NCBI GenBank assembly: GCA_033002965.1
Contig: JAURVB010002055.1
Coordinates: 45,706-109,705, forward strand
Origin: Piper betle
Taxonomy: Eukaryota > Streptophyta > Magnoliopsida > Piperales > Piperaceae
DNA: 64,000 nt
Reading direction: 5' to 3'
This document shows positions 1 to 12,500 of this stretch, one piece after another (the stretch's first letter is position 1; each line of letters begins with the position of its first letter). Below the pieces are notes generated by a model. That model made no database searches, was not told where the DNA came from, and saw nothing but the letters and a program-made list of their open reading frames with translations. A program made the position numbers and the translations under genes.

Positions 1-1137
1 AATATTTACCTATGTTTTTAATATGATTTTGTACTTCCCGGGTATAAACATTATTAATTAAGTAATATTTTACTTTATTTTTTTAGTTAATTAATATTTT
101 ATTATATATGCTTAACTTTGATGTTTTAATGCAGAAAAAGATGAATAAATTAAGCTTTGGATTTGATTGGTCATGACACTTGGCGCCACCCAATGGCTAC
201 AATGTATGGTGTTCAATGGAGTCGAACAGTTGGAAATGTAAAGGGACATTATAATTAATTAGATTACGTCGATTTGTGAACACCCTCTTCGAATTCTTGT
301 ATCTCCACTTCTATATAAAGGGGTGGTCATTTGTTGTTGATCATATCTCATCTCTTGGCTTCGGAGTGTAGTGAAAGTAGTAGTTTTAGTTTTTGTAATT
401 TCTTTTTCTTTTATAATAAAAATTAGTTTCTTCTTTATATTGTTTTCTATTTTTATTATGGAGTAGTTTCTTATTTTCGTTCTAGAGAAGAATGGAACTT
501 AACATGATTTAATTGAATTTATTTCAAGCTCTTACTCTTTTATTCAATCGGATCGTTTGAATTATCATGTTCTAAATGCTAAGAATAGATTGATCACCTA
601 TTTCTTAGATCATGAGGTTTAATTAGATTTCGGGAGAAATTAATTAGATTAGTCATTGGTAATTCATCATACGACGAGTCTTTTGACTTGTTTGTCGTTG
701 TGGTCGGAAGATACACAACACCGTATGCGGTTGTAAGGCAATTCTTAATGCATTATTTTGTTGATTAATCAATTATCACCGGGAGGTAGAAATTGAGGCA
801 AAATAATAGAAGCATGAAGGAGCGGGAGCCACCATGTCATATAATTATCCTAGATCGACAATCCGAGGGAATAAAAGATAAGAGTAAGATTTGATGAAGA
901 TTAAATTCATGTTAAGGGAAATTCGACTCTAGAACGAGTTTTATAATTTTAACTTCGCTTTTAATTTAAAGTTATTACTTAGATTTCGTTAAGTTAATTG
1001 TTTTTGTTTTGTTCTTCATTTTATTTTCTTTAATTAATTTAAGGAAATTCATCTCTCTGTGGGACGATACTCGATTTTATCATTATATTACTTGTTGCGA
1101 CCATGTATACTTGCATGTCACTAAAAATAGTCTAACA
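1..1137 (+). repeat. 5' LTR (truncated by window start)
   Basis: It matches 4089-5226 almost base for base with a constant offset of 4088, shifting by one base after a small indel in a T-rich tract near 405. It ends in ...tctaaca and is followed two bases later by the ttttggcgccgttgccgggg primer site. Its U3 carries a TATA box at 312-320. Confidence 0.93.
312..320 (+). promoter_or_regulatory. TATA box of the 5' LTR
   Basis: The sequence tatataaag lies in the LTR and is repeated exactly in the 3' LTR at 4400-4408. It is the only strong TATA match in the LTR, so element transcription probably starts about 30 bases downstream, near the gttgttgatcatatctc stretch. Confidence 0.6.
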
Positions 1138-1143
1138 AGTTTT

Positions 1144-1161
1144 TGGCGCCGTTGCCGGGGA
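1144..1161 (+). other. Primer binding site (tRNA-Asp type)
   Basis: The 18 bases tggcgccgttgccgggga directly follow the 5' LTR. They are the usual complement of the plant tRNA-Asp 3' end found in Athila/Tat-like gypsy elements. This assignment is from memory of the family. Confidence 0.8.
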
Positions 1162-1318
1162 GATCGAATTTTCTTAATTAATTTAGGATTAGAATTTTGA
1201 GTGTTTTTCTTTTCTTTTTAGATTTTAGTGTCTGATTATTTTTAAAAACAAAAAACAAAAAAAAGAAAAAAAGGAAAATAAATACTATCATTGTCTTCTT
1301 CCTTGTTATTATTTGTTT

Positions 1319-2620
1319 ATGTATAGATTAGTGCGGTCACCTTTGTCTTCTTGTGATTCAAAGATTGAAAGGACTTTGAGAAACTTGTGTGCCGCTGGAA
1401 GAAGAGCACAAGAAGCCATAGAGGAAGAAGCCATGCATTCATGGAGGACTACCGAAGTTTTAGAATTAGATGCACTTACTGCTTTATCTGCTCAGGTCAG
1501 TGCTTTAACTAATGAAGTTCAAATTCTTAATATACAGAGACAGGTTAAGGCTGTAGAACCAAGGTGTGAATGGTGTGGACAAGGACATTTTACAGGTCAA
1601 TGTGCAACAGATCAAGTTAACTATGTAGGCAACTTTAATTGGAACAACAATCCCTATTCCAACACCTACAATGCGGGCTGGTGCAATAACCCCAATTTTT
1701 CATGGAATAATTCTTCACAATCGGTTGCTGTCCCCAATAATCCACCACCACCATCACAGCATTATCAACCCCCTTCACTTTCTTTTCAGCAACAACAACC
1801 AGATTTGGTCCAAATGTTCAATTCCATGCAACATACCATGCAACAAACTATGCAACAATTTATGCAGAATCAGCAACAACAACAACAACAGTTTATGCAA
1901 CAAGTTATGGTGCAATTAAACAAGGAACCAAGTGAGCGACCCAAGGGTGTACTTCCTAGCCAACCAGAACAACCAAGGAATGATGGTCAAGAGCATTGCA
2001 AAGCTATAACAACCCAGAGTGGTATTACTTTACAGGAACCAGTTCAGCCCAATGAAGTTAAGGAAAAAGATGAAAAACCAAATAACGAAAATGAACTCAA
2101 TACATTGGTTAGCTTACTCGGATGCAAAGGGGATCAGTTTAGTAATTCATTACATAAATCCATAAATTCTCTTTGTGAAGAAGATATTGATGTGGATGAG
2201 ATGGTTAAAGTATTAGATTCACAACCAATTTTGCCTCAACGATTCAAAGTTATGGAAACCTCAGATCTACCATTCCACAAATTGCTGCCATCAGTTGAAG
2301 TACCACCTATTTTGGAGCTAAAGCAACTTCCAAAACATCTCAGGTATATTTTCTTAGGGCTTGATGACACTCTTCCTATTATTATATCTTCAGAGCTAAC
2401 TATATTGCAGAAAGAGAAGCTGATTAAAATACTAAAAGATCACAAGTCAGCTATTGCTTGGACTATAGCAGACAAACATGGCATCTGGTGTGGTTGCTGG
2501 TCATTTTCTCCTGGACAAAAGTTTTTTCCACATGGTGCAATTGAAATTAAGACTGAACAAAGGGATCGATCATTTAAAGTCAATAAAGCATGGGTCAAGT
2601 CCAAATTCAGTTATTCATGA
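1319..2620 (+). CDS. Gag-pol fusion remnant of the retrotransposon
   Basis: This is a single open frame of 433 codons from the ATG at 1319. Residues ~51-77 resemble the Gag C-terminal linker (DALTALSAQVSALT). Residues 83-95 form a zinc knuckle, CEWCGQGHFTGQC, followed by the gypsy-typical NNPYSNTYN...NFSWNN stretch and a Gln-rich region. The frame then jumps to the spacer between protease and reverse transcriptase (FLGLDDTLPIIISSELT..., ending in AWTIADKHGI) and finishes with an integrase-C-terminal-like FFPHGAIEI...FKVN. The capsid part of Gag, the protease, the RT/RNase H and the integrase core are missing, yet the joints stay in frame. A functional polyprotein would be several times longer, so the product, if made, would be Gag-like only. 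Confidence 0.85.
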   Translation: MYRLVRSPLSSCDSKIERTLRNLCAAGRRAQEAIEEEAMHSWRTTEVLELDALTALSAQVSALTNEVQILNIQRQVKAVEPRCEWCGQGHFTGQCATDQVNYVGNFNWNNNPYSNTYNAGWCNNPNFSWNNSSQSVAVPNNPPPPSQHYQPPSLSFQQQQPDLVQMFNSMQHTMQQTMQQFMQNQQQQQQQFMQQVMVQLNKEPSERPKGVLPSQPEQPRNDGQEHCKAITTQSGITLQEPVQPNEVKEKDEKPNNENELNTLVSLLGCKGDQFSNSLHKSINSLCEEDIDVDEMVKVLDSQPILPQRFKVMETSDLPFHKLLPSVEVPPILELKQLPKHLRYIFLGLDDTLPIIISSELTILQKEKLIKILKDHKSAIAWTIADKHGIWCGCWSFSPGQKFFPHGAIEIKTEQRDRSFKVNKAWVKSKFSYS

Positions 2621-4050
2621 TAATCATCCACCGACTAATTGATATGAGGGAGTTCTCTTTCACTTCTTTTTCTTTATTTTTATTTTTGAGGACAATGTTT
2701 AGTTTAAGTTTGGGGGTGATGCCTTAATTTTATGCATATTGTTCATGCTTGACTCATGTTTAGATTTAGATATATACATATATATAGTATAGTTTAGTGT
2801 AAAAATTTTATTATGCAATGGTATTTTAGTCTCTTGGTTCAATGATAGATACATGTGAATTAGTCTTACCTTTCTTGGGAAAACTTGATTAATTGATATG
2901 AGGGATGAACTGAGTAAAAGATTGCAGTCGAGAGTTGGTTCTCTACCTTATAATATTTTCACAATCCTTTGGTTTAGATGATTTCAATGAATGTTTTGCA
3001 ATAAGGATTGTACATGATGGTCATGACTTTTAGAATTTGCCCTAGCGACTTTCGAGGCGAAATATTTGGCTTGCCATGTTGATGGAAAATGATATAGGCA
3101 TTTCTTTTGATGAGTCTGGGCCTTTCTTCAAGCCTACCTAATATAAATTATCCTTTGTACACAATTTCATGGCCTTTATTATACATATTTGTTTGATTAC
3201 CCTTATTTTAGCCTTGGCCTTTTTATTGAAAATATATCTTGCTGCTTGAGTCCTAGCACCCTAGTGTTTTGAATTCATTCTAAATTCTAACAGGGATGAA
3301 ACTTTGAGTAGTATAGGGGAAGGCATTGCATGTTATAGAGTGGTGATTGAGTAGATAGTGTGGACTTTTACTGGAACTTTGCTTTGTAAAAAAAAAAAAA
3401 GAAGAAGAAAAAAAGAAGAAAAGAAAAAGATGAGGCAATGATCCTCCACCAGTAAACACAAGATGAAGCAATAGTCTTCCACTGGTTTGAAATAAAAGGA
3501 AAAAAGAAAAAGTAGTAGGTAGTCAATGGAAAATCAAAGCAAAGTTAGTTCTTATATTGGGTCATTTCGATACTACATTTAAGGAAGTTTGTGTCATATT
3601 GATCTTGGGGATTTGCTAATCATGTATGTCAGGATTTAGAAAGGATTTTTAATTCTAGGGTGCATATTAGCCTCTGATTTTTCTATCTTGTCTATTCTAT
3701 TTTTGGTCCCTAGCCCCTGGCCCCGTTACAACCTATAAAGACCTATTGATTCCATTAAATTGGCATTGCCTACATTAGTGGAGATGGGAGCGAAAGGTGA
3801 ACATATTTAAGCATGTGCTTGATTGTATTCTCTTGGTTGTAGATGAGAATGATAAGCCAATGGATTATCTTACACACACACAGAGAGCTTTCTTTCGGTT
3901 GTGATTAATGAAAGGGAATTTCTAATTTGATTGACATCTTGTTGTCTCTGGATAGTTTGATTAAGAATCATATGAGAATATAATGGGGACTAAGTATTTT
4001 TGTGTAGTAAAATTTTCTTTGTTATGATATTTTGCTCGGGACGCGCAAAA
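2621..4050 (+). other. Non-coding internal 3' region of the retrotransposon
   Basis: There is no credible coding frame here. A second polypurine-like tract (agtttaagtttgggggtgatg, 2701-2721) copies the true one at 4051-4067, as seen in Athila/Tat elements where a 3' region lies between two such tracts. A purine-rich aaaaagaagaagaaaa stretch spans about 3388-3430. Confidence 0.6.
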
Positions 4051-4067
4051 GTTTAAGTTTGGGGGTG
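4051..4067 (+). other. Polypurine tract
   Basis: The sequence gtttaagtttgggggtg lies immediately upstream of the TGTTA start of the 3' LTR, where the plus-strand primer is expected. Confidence 0.75.
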
Positions 4068-5226
4068 TGTTAAGTGTTTAAAATATATAATATTTACCCA
4101 TGTTTTTAATATGATTTTGTACTTCCCGGGTATAAACATTATTAATTAAGTAATATTTTACTTTATTTTTTTAGTTAATTAATATTTTATTATATATGCT
4201 TAACTTTGATGTTTTAATGCAGAAAAAGATGAATAAATTAAGCTTTGGATTTGATTGGTCATGACACTTGGCGCCACCCAATGGCTACAATGTATGGTGT
4301 TCAATGGAGTCGAACAGTTGGAAATGTAAAGGGACATTATAATTAATTAGATTACGTCGATTTGTGAACACCCTCTTCGAATTCTTGTATCTCCACTTCT
4401 ATATAAAGGGGTGGTCATTTGTTGTTGATCATATCTCATCTCTTGGCTTCGGAGTGTAGTGAAAGTAGTAGTTTTAGTTTTTGTAATTTAATTTCTCTTT
4501 TATAATAAAAATTAGTTTCTTCTTTATTATGTTTTCTATTTTTATTATGGAGTAGTCTCTTATTTTCGTTCTAGAGAAGAATGGAACTTAACATGATTTA
4601 ATTGAATTTATTTTAAGCTCTTACTCTTTTATTCAATCGGATAGTTTGAATTATCATGTTCTAAATGCTAAGAATAGATTGATCACCTATTTCTTAGATC
4701 ATGAGGTTTAATTAGATTTCGGGAGAAATTAATTAGATTAGTCATTGGTAGTTCATCATACGACGAGTCTTTTGACTTGTTTGTCGTTGTGGTCGGAAGA
4801 TACACAACACCGTATGCGGTTGTAAGGCAATTCTTAATGCATTATTTTGTTGATTAATCAATTATCACCGGGAGGTAGAAATTGAGGCAAAATAATAGAA
4901 GCATGAAGGAGCGGGAGCCACCATGTCATATAATTATCCTAGATCGACAATCCGAGGGAATAAAAGATAAGAGTAAGATTTGATGAAGATTAAATTCATG
5001 TTAAGGGAAATTCGACTCTAGAACGAGTTTTATAATTTTAACTTCGCCTTTAATTTAAAGATATTACTTAGATTTAGTTAAGTTGGTTGTCTTTGTTTTG
5101 TTCTTCATTTTATTCTCTTTAATTAATTTAAGGAAATTCATCTCCCTGTGGGACGATACTCGATTTTATCATTATATTACTTGTTGCGACCATGTATACT
5201 TGCATGTCACTAAAAATAGTCTAACA
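4068..5226 (+). repeat. 3' LTR
   Basis: This is a complete 1159 bp LTR, from TGTTAAGTGTTT to GTCTAACA, with terminal inverted repeat TGTTA/TAACA. It carries a TATA box at 4400-4408. It shows the 21 bases that the 5' copy lacks because of the window edge. Confidence 0.93.
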
Positions 5227-6180
5227 GCGGTTTTCGATCGGCGCCGGTCGTTCCCGGCCCTTACGTCGTGATCAAGTGAACATGATGGAGTGATATAGGA
5301 ACCCAAGTGGAGATCCACCGTGATTTCGTCACTGAGGTCGCCGGAAAAAATTGAGAAGTGACCGATCGGAGCAGCGTAGCAGAAAAATGCAGAAAAGTGT
5401 CTAACTTTCCGACATCCGACCGACCGACCGGAGCCGCTGCTGACTCCCGGACCACCGCCAAGACATTCACCATTCTGAGATCTACAGTTCTGGGTGAACT
5501 TCGCCACCATCCGACGCCGGAAAAGCCGCCGTCGGAGCCCCAAAATCGCCACCGCATCATGCCGTAGCCGGGTCCGTTGTGCCCATTACTTCTGCCGCAT
5601 CCGCAAGGTTGGCAGATCCGGGACCAGTCATTTACCCGTAGACCCGTGACATATCTAGACCGCGGCCGTGCCGCGACCTGCCTGCAACCTGGATAAGAGT
5701 CGGTGCACCGTGCACCATCGGCAGACTGGCATACGCAGAAAAAAAGGGTTGCACACGCCATCCGGTTCAGTCCAGCATTTGTTTGATTTGAACTAATCCA
5801 AAACGGCCCAATTCAGTCCATTAACACTCCGAAAATAATTTGAAGGTCTTCTTGACCTCGGATCGAGACGGAACTTAGTATCCCACTATTTTTGGACGCT
5901 CTGGATACAGTGGTGGGATTATTTTAAAATTTTAAAAAGTAAAAAAAGACAAACTATGGCATTAGAGTCAAAGATCTCAGGCGAATTGATTTACTGGCGA
6001 CAAAAATTCACTGTTTTGTGTAACTTGTAAAAATCAAAGGAGAAATAGTGGATTGTGAGTACTAATCTCACCGTGGACTGACTTAGGGATTCAAGTTGAA
6101 CCCTAAGGAACCACGTAAAAATTTCCTGTGTCATTTTAATGTTTCTATTTCCATCGCACTATCTCTTTACGCGGCAAGGG
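5227..6180. other. GC-rich stretch and possible decayed LTR fragment
   Basis: 5227-5760 is unusually GC-rich for a spacer and has several overlapping ORFs on both strands, but none resembles a family I know. Around 6070-6150 the stretch ctcaccgtggactgac...accacgtaaaaatttcctgtgtc resembles the U5 end of Ty1/copia LTRs. No tggtatcagagc primer site follows, so at most this is a fragment. Confidence 0.3.
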
Positions 6181-6736
6181 CGCCTCGGTCCCACCGAACC
6201 TTTAAACCCGAATTACACTGAGGAACCGATTCGAGGGGCGGACGATCCCGTGCCCGAACACTGTATATGGTATATGGTAAGCTATAAGGAAGCCGAATAT
6301 TAATGGGTTTATTATAAACGTCGATTGGTTGTTGGCTCAGCTTCACAATCTGTCTGGGTTGAGTTCAATTATTGATTTTTAAACTATATAAATATATTAT
6401 GATATTTATGGCTGCAAGCTGCCAAACAAATTATCGTGAATATACATGTACCAACAGATTTTATCTACGAAAATCAGAAAGATCATATTTATATACTATA
6501 TTGATGAGTAATGCAAGCTACACAAGAGCTTTCAGAACCCGAATTATTCATCTTTTTACTGTACCAATATCGTAGGCTAAACGAGGAATAAATTTCACTT
6601 ACCGGATTGCTGATAGTGATACAACGTTAAAAAGAGAAGAAGGGCTGCTCATGAATCCATGGTACAAGTAAAATCATTTTTTTGTGAATGGAGGAGAGAG
6701 CAGGAGTCCCAGTCAAATGAGTTGCACATATATACT

Positions 6737-6775
<39 letters not shown>

Positions 6776-7750
6776 AGTTGCGTGTGAAAATTATATGGTG
6801 AAGAATATATCTGTTCCGGTGGAGCGGATGGCTTTCGACACTGCCTTTGGTGGTGGCAGTCTGAATCGTAAAGACTGAAGAGTTTTTGCCTTGTTCGTTG
6901 GATGTTCTGCCTCTCTCGGAAAGTGATGGTGGGATGGGGTGGTTATTATGGAAGGAAGGATTAGATATGATATACAGTAGAGGTTATGAAAGAGTAGTAG
7001 GTAATCGATAAGAGCGCGGCCATGGCGCACATTTGATGAGAGCTTCGAAGGGACGCTAGAGGAGGAGAAGCAAACAAATGTCTGAAAATGTGGATGAATC
7101 TTGCTTGGGGTGGAATTTATCTCCCACTAATTTGCGACCTTAAAGGACACAATCCGGTCCAAAAGGCAAACACATACGCGTAACATGGCCTTTCCTTTTC
7201 CCTTTTCTCTTTAAACAAAACAATTTTTTTCTTTCTTGCCAGTATATCTATCTAGCCTTGCATTGCATGGTTTTATGTAAGTGATAATAATGGATTTTTG
7301 CGTGTTTCCTCTTCAATTGCAAATGTCCATGAGAAATGTTCATAATCCGAATTATTTTAGACTTAATGAAGAATTATTTTTATTGGCGTACATAAAATAG
7401 AATATATAAGAAGTGAAAAGATGTGAGAGTAAAAGGCGTCGTGTTTGGGTGGAGGCCGAAAAAATGGAGGGAAGTGTGAGTAATAATAATAGCGGGAAAG
7501 ACGTGGGCATGGTTATCCCCCTCTTCCCTTCTCTTCTCTTCTTCCCCTCCCTTCCTTCCTCCTCAATTCGTTCCGTTGATTATTAGTCTTCTTATCCCCT
7601 CCAAGTCGATAGTCGATAGTCCATGGTCGATAGTCCACTTCATATTGCAGAGTGATAGCCAGGAATCCTCCCACTCCCCCACTGCTGGCTGTATCTCTTT
7701 GTCGTAGTAATACAACAGATCAACCAATTAGGAAGGAGGAGGAGGAGGAG
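6181..7750. other. Intergenic region and upstream region of the ARM gene
   Basis: No gene is supported between 6181 and 7500. It contains a (TA)n tract at about 6739-6771. The last part (about 7500-7565) is a long pyrimidine-rich run (cccctcttcccttctcttc...), typical of a plant 5' leader or core promoter, followed by a gtcgatagt triplication near 7605-7635, upstream of the ATG at 7751. Confidence 0.5.
6739..6771. repeat. (TA)n microsatellite
   Basis: About 16 uninterrupted TA units. Confidence 0.95.
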
Positions 7751-9576
7751 ATGAAATTAGGGGCCGAAGAAGAAGAAGAAGAGGAAGAAGAGGACGACTA
7801 CTGCTACTCCGGAGGAGGTAAGGATGGGTTGGAGCGGGCCGTTCATCTCCTCGCCGCCTTGATTACCCTGTCTTACACTGTCAAGGCCTTCCCGGTTAAA
7901 TGGCAGCTCATCCGGGACAAGCTCCTCCAACTCCAAGCCGGCCTCTCCCCGGCGCTCGACTTGCCCGTCGACCTGCAGACGACGTCCCAACCACTCCACC
8001 GTCTCATCTCCACCACCCATGGCCTCCTCCCCTCCCTCCTCCACTGCCGCCGCCTCGCCCGCCGCTGCTCCGACCTCTCCTACTCCGGCAAGCTGCTCAT
8101 GCAGAGCGACCTCGACGTCGCCGCCTCCAAGCTCTCCCTCCACCTCGTCGCCCTCGATTCCCTCTACTCCTCCGGCGAACTATCCCACCCATCCGCCCTC
8201 GTCGTCTCCCGCCCCGGCCCTTCCCCTTCCCGCGATGACGTGCGCTTCTACCTCCGGGATCTCTTCACCCGCCTCAAGATCGGCACCGCCTCCATGCGCA
8301 TCCACGCCCTCGCGTCCCTCAACGACGTGCTCGCCGAAGACTCCTCCCAGTACGCCCGCCTCATCGCCGCCGAGATCCCCGACCTCGCCTCTCTACTCTC
8401 CAACCTCCTCCACCGCCGCTCCGACCCCGTCGTCCAGGAGAAATCTGCCGAGGCTGTCTCGGTCCTCGCCTGCTTCGACGCCTGCCGGGCGCCACTCCTC
8501 GGAGCCGGGGTCGTCGCGCATCTGGTCCGCGCCCTCGAAGACGCCACCGACTCGGGCAAGGAGAGCGCCGCGCGAGCTCTGCTCAAGCTCACCAACAACT
8601 CCGACAACGCCTGGTCCCTCTCGGCGCAGGGCGGGGTGACGGTGCTGTTGAAGATTTGCCAAGCCGCCGCCGCGGACTGCGGAGAGCTGGCGAGCTCGGC
8701 CTGCGGGATACTGAGGAACCTGGTCGGGGTGGAGGAGATCAAGAAGTTCATGGTAGACGAAGGGGCGGTGTCCATATTGGTCGGCCTCTTGGTAACACGC
8801 AGAGCAGCAGCGAAAGACGAGATTTTGCAGACGGCAGCCATGAAGGTGCTTCAATCAATGGCCGCTGGCGACGCCTCCATATCCAGGTTGGTGGTTCGGG
8901 AGGGGGCAATCGAGCCCCTGCTTCGCATCTTAGACCCCAGCTCCCATTTCACGACAAAGACGCAAGAAATCGCGTTGAGGGCCATCGACAACTTTTGCCT
9001 CTCTCCGGCGGCCCCTTGCCCCGGCGTCCTCCTCGACCTCCGATTCGTGGATAGGGTTCTCTTGCTGTTGAGGAGCGGCGAGGCCGCCTCCGCCGCCGCC
9101 GCCCCGCAGCCATCTACTTGCAGGATGGGGCCCTGAAGTCGGCGCTGGGCTTGTGCCGGGTGTCGGAGGAGGCGAAGAAGCAGATGGGGGAGGCAGGGTT
9201 CATGCCGGAGCTGGTGAGGTTGCTGGAGTCGAAGAGCTTCGAGGTGAGGGTGACGGCGGCGGAGGTGCTGTGGAGCCTGTTGTCGGTGGCGAAGAACGCC
9301 AGGAAGTTCATACAAGACGACGAGGATAACGTGGTTCGACTGCTCCGGCTGGTGGAGCCGGATCAGGAGGAGAAGCCCGGCCACTGGAAGCTGCTGCTGT
9401 CCATGTTACTGGGCTTGGCCAACTGCAGCTCCGGCAGGAAGAGGATCGCCGCCTCCGGCTACGTCGATAACATCCGGCGGCTTGCGGATGCTCAGGTGCC
9501 GGAAGCTAAGCGAATAATGAGGAAATTGTCGGAGAACAGATTCACCAGTTTATTGAATGGGATCTGGCACAAGTAA
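7751..9576 (+). CDS. Armadillo-repeat protein (single exon, one frameshift)
   Basis: The predicted product is an ARM-repeat superfamily protein of about 608 residues, of the plant class without a U-box (At5g50900/At2g45720-like, from memory). Such proteins are helical protein-binding scaffolds; the partner is unknown. An acidic run of Glu follows the chosen start (7751); an in-frame extension to 7652 exists but looks like leader. The N-terminal region holds the class-typical GKLLMQSDLD segment, then ARM-like helices run from about residue 150 to the end (e.g. SAACGILRNL-type repeats near VGVEEIKKF). The frame breaks near 9090-9117 in a GCC-rich stretch: the first frame ends at 9136, while the homologous sequence (YLQDGALKSALGLCRVSEEA) continues one frame over to the stop at 9574-9576. 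One missing base, for example a fifth C in gccccgcag, would explain it. Codons are strongly GC3-biased. No intron is evident. Confidence 0.85.
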
Positions 9577-12500
9577 AAAACCAATTGCTCGTCCGACTCT
9601 ACAAATTTGATTTGATTTGATTGATTCTCTCTCGTTCATAATTTGTGCTTTTTTGTAGATTTTTTTGTTTTGTTTTATTACAGATCAGTTGATGAAAGGC
9701 TTAATTATATGCATACTAGAGAAATACACCAAAACTTGTACTGAATATTATTAACATTGATGAATATCCGCGCTCTTCATGTTGTCGAGACTTAACCGTG
9801 TGTGTCTCTCTCTATCTCTCCCGACCTAGAAGGGGTTGCTGCGTGTTTTTTTCCTCCGGCCGGTCTATGCCCATCCATCCATCCATCGGTGACTTCATTT
9901 TTCCTACACAGTATCCAAAGAAGTATAGAGTCATGAATTCGCTGCAGTGTGGTCACTCATCACGCAGCAACTTTGGGAGATAAGAACTCGGTGTTTCCCC
10001 CTCGAGTCTTGACCATGACTGCTTTAATTTTCACACGACACACTACTACTACTGCCCAGTAGCAGGCCCGACATAATGGGGAATTCTTTACCGGTATTGC
10101 TGTTAAAAGAGAAGGAAAGGAAAAGCTCCAGGATTCCCAGCATCGATGTGCCTTTACTGTCATCACATTGCTTTGGGTCTTCACTGACCTTTCTGTCGAA
10201 ACCGGCAGGATTTTGTGAATGACAGTTCTGTGGATGAAAAAAAGAAAGTTATAATAAAGGGAGGCCGAGTCTCCGACGGGGTTGAAGTTAAACCAATAAA
10301 GTAAGTGGTATGTGGGCAATATAGGGCTACTGGCATCTTTTCAGATTGATATGATGTCGGTCACGAGAAGGAGTGGAGGGTAGGGGCCAATGGGGGGACG
10401 TGCACTAAACGAACTACCTAACAAAGGACAACCACCTTTGGATGGGGAAGCCTGGAAGGGGGTGGACGGGACAGGTGCTCATCCTCCTAATACGGACGAG
10501 GCCCTCGATTTATGCTATCTTAACCACGGGGATTGATTCATCGTCTTTCTTTTGATGCATGTTATGCTATTTTTTACGTCCATGAAGAAGTGTGCATTGT
10601 GAAGGAATGTGAAGTAGAGGCAAAGGTTAGGAAGGGTCCGTCCTCATATATGGTTGATATTGCTTGTGATGTAGACAAAGCCCTGCAAGCACATGGGACT
10701 CGCGTGAAACATCAGACAAAATACCTCCTACTCAAGTGGATGGATGCACTTCACATCTCCTTTTTTTGTTTCCACCTGCCTTCCCTTATTTATACCTTCT
10801 CCTTCTTGGCACCCATTGCCTGAGTTGCCCCTTGGTTTTAACTTTTGCTGCATCCCTCCTCAGTTGAATCCCTCCTCCTCAGCTACTAATGTTTATTAAT
10901 CTGCTTTGTACCTATGCTTCCATCCAATCTTATTTTCTTCCTCCACAGCCAATCTGATTTGGCAGCTATTGTCTTTAACCGTCAGCCAGCCTTTGCTAAA
11001 CATCTTTATAAATTATACATACTTTTCCTAGCCTAGACGAAAAGTACTTATTTAACTCTTGACCTCCATATACTTAACATGTGAATTCGCTTTAACTTGA
11101 ATATATGTTTGTTTATATGAAAGTTCCAAAAACGTAAATGCTTTTCATTGTTTTTTGCGGGAACATGTGAATGCACTAGTCTTTGATGTTAGTTGCCCGA
11201 ACCTAACGTGAATCTTGGTGATTGATGCCAGGTCTTTTTTTCACGGATTGATAGCTGTATTTTATCGACCGTCCTCGGACAGGACACCGTCACCCTAAAT
11301 GTGTTTTTTTTCCAAGCCATCAGCCTAAATACGTTGACACCCATGATTTGGATACCGGGATTGGTTTGATGTTTTTTACTTTTATTCTGATTTGTAACTA
11401 TTGGGCTTGGGCTTTTATAAGCCCTAAAATATCACGATAACTTATATACAAATCACGAACACTCTTTACCCTAACAACTTCCATTTTCACATCGGGTAAT
11501 TTACACATTAGGCAATCATGGGTGATTCACACATCAGCCCTTCACATAGGGCGATTCACACACCAGGCATCCCAAAAATCACTCAAAAAGAACTTGTAAT
11601 AAATATTATAGATTTCTTTTAATTTAAAAATTAATTAAAAGAATAAGACTTTTTATTAACTTATATACAAATCACCAATATTTTTTACAACTGATATGTG
11701 ATAAACTTAACAGTAACAAGCAAGTTTGATATTGATGTCGATCTCATTATATCAACTATATGTGACGGCGGCCAACATTTCTTTTCTGTGCAAGTTTGCT
11801 GTTACATAAACCCTTCCGAATACTACGTAACATCCTCCAAGTACCCCCGGTTTCATTTGATCATTTTCGTCGTAGGAATTTATCAAAAAATTTTTGGTCA
11901 CGCCGAACTAACTGTGCCCCTATACACGCCCCAGATGTTTTAGGCAGGATACTTTTTTCATCTTATCAGCTGCATATCTATAACTAACTCTGGTGTATAA
12001 CTAGAGTCAATAGAAGTTCGTATTTACTATTCTTTTCTTTTTGATTTTTTTGAATGATGTTCGTGAGTTCAAGTGTTTACCTCCTGCAACTTTAGAACGC
12101 CACAAGACAAAGATGTATCTTACTCATTCCAGACTGGACAATCTCCCTGAAAGATAAGCGTGTCTATCTCACTTCGTCACTTCATATTCTCTGTCCCGCG
12201 TCGTCATCTCTTCGGGAGCTTAACTTGGACGACCACCGCAACGATGACGCCAACGTCGAGCCATCGACCCGGGATGGTGGAGCCTTATCTAAAATGATTA
12301 GTTAGTCATTAAAACAATCCTATCTATTCATTTCGACTATTCTCAACATAAGGGCCCTTAACCCTTTCCCGTGCTTCCCGTGTATGGACCGTCCGACAAA
12401 AGGCCTACGTCCACGCCTTGGGGCCTCGATACCGTCTACAACCGTGGGTAATCCAATGCACGACTCGGCTCTTGGGCACTGATGAGGATGCACTTCTCCC

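Larger units (their letters stand above)
1..5226 (+). mobile_element. Ty3/gypsy (Athila-like) LTR retrotransposon, internally deleted, 5' end cut by window
   Basis: Two long direct repeats (1-1137 and 4068-5226) flank an internal region that has a tRNA-type primer binding site right after the 5' LTR, one open reading frame of gag/pol remnants, and a purine-rich tract just before the 3' LTR. The 3' LTR begins TGTTA and ends TAACA, a proper short inverted terminal repeat. The first 21 bases of the 5' LTR lie outside the window, so the target-site duplication cannot be checked; the five bases after the element are gcggt. Protease, reverse transcriptase, RNase H and the integrase core are absent, so the copy is non-autonomous. 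By hand count the LTRs differ at about 20 sites in ~1137 positions, implying a recent insertion. Confidence 0.93.

Noticed and set aside
5172..5761. Minus-strand ORFs of 126 and 166 codons after the retrotransposon
   Set aside because: Start partly inside the LTR, overlap each other in different frames and match no family; no splice or promoter support.
7757..9384. Several long ORFs antisense or frame-shifted within the ARM gene
   Set aside because: Shadows of a GC-rich coding sequence; only one frame gives ARM-repeat sequence.
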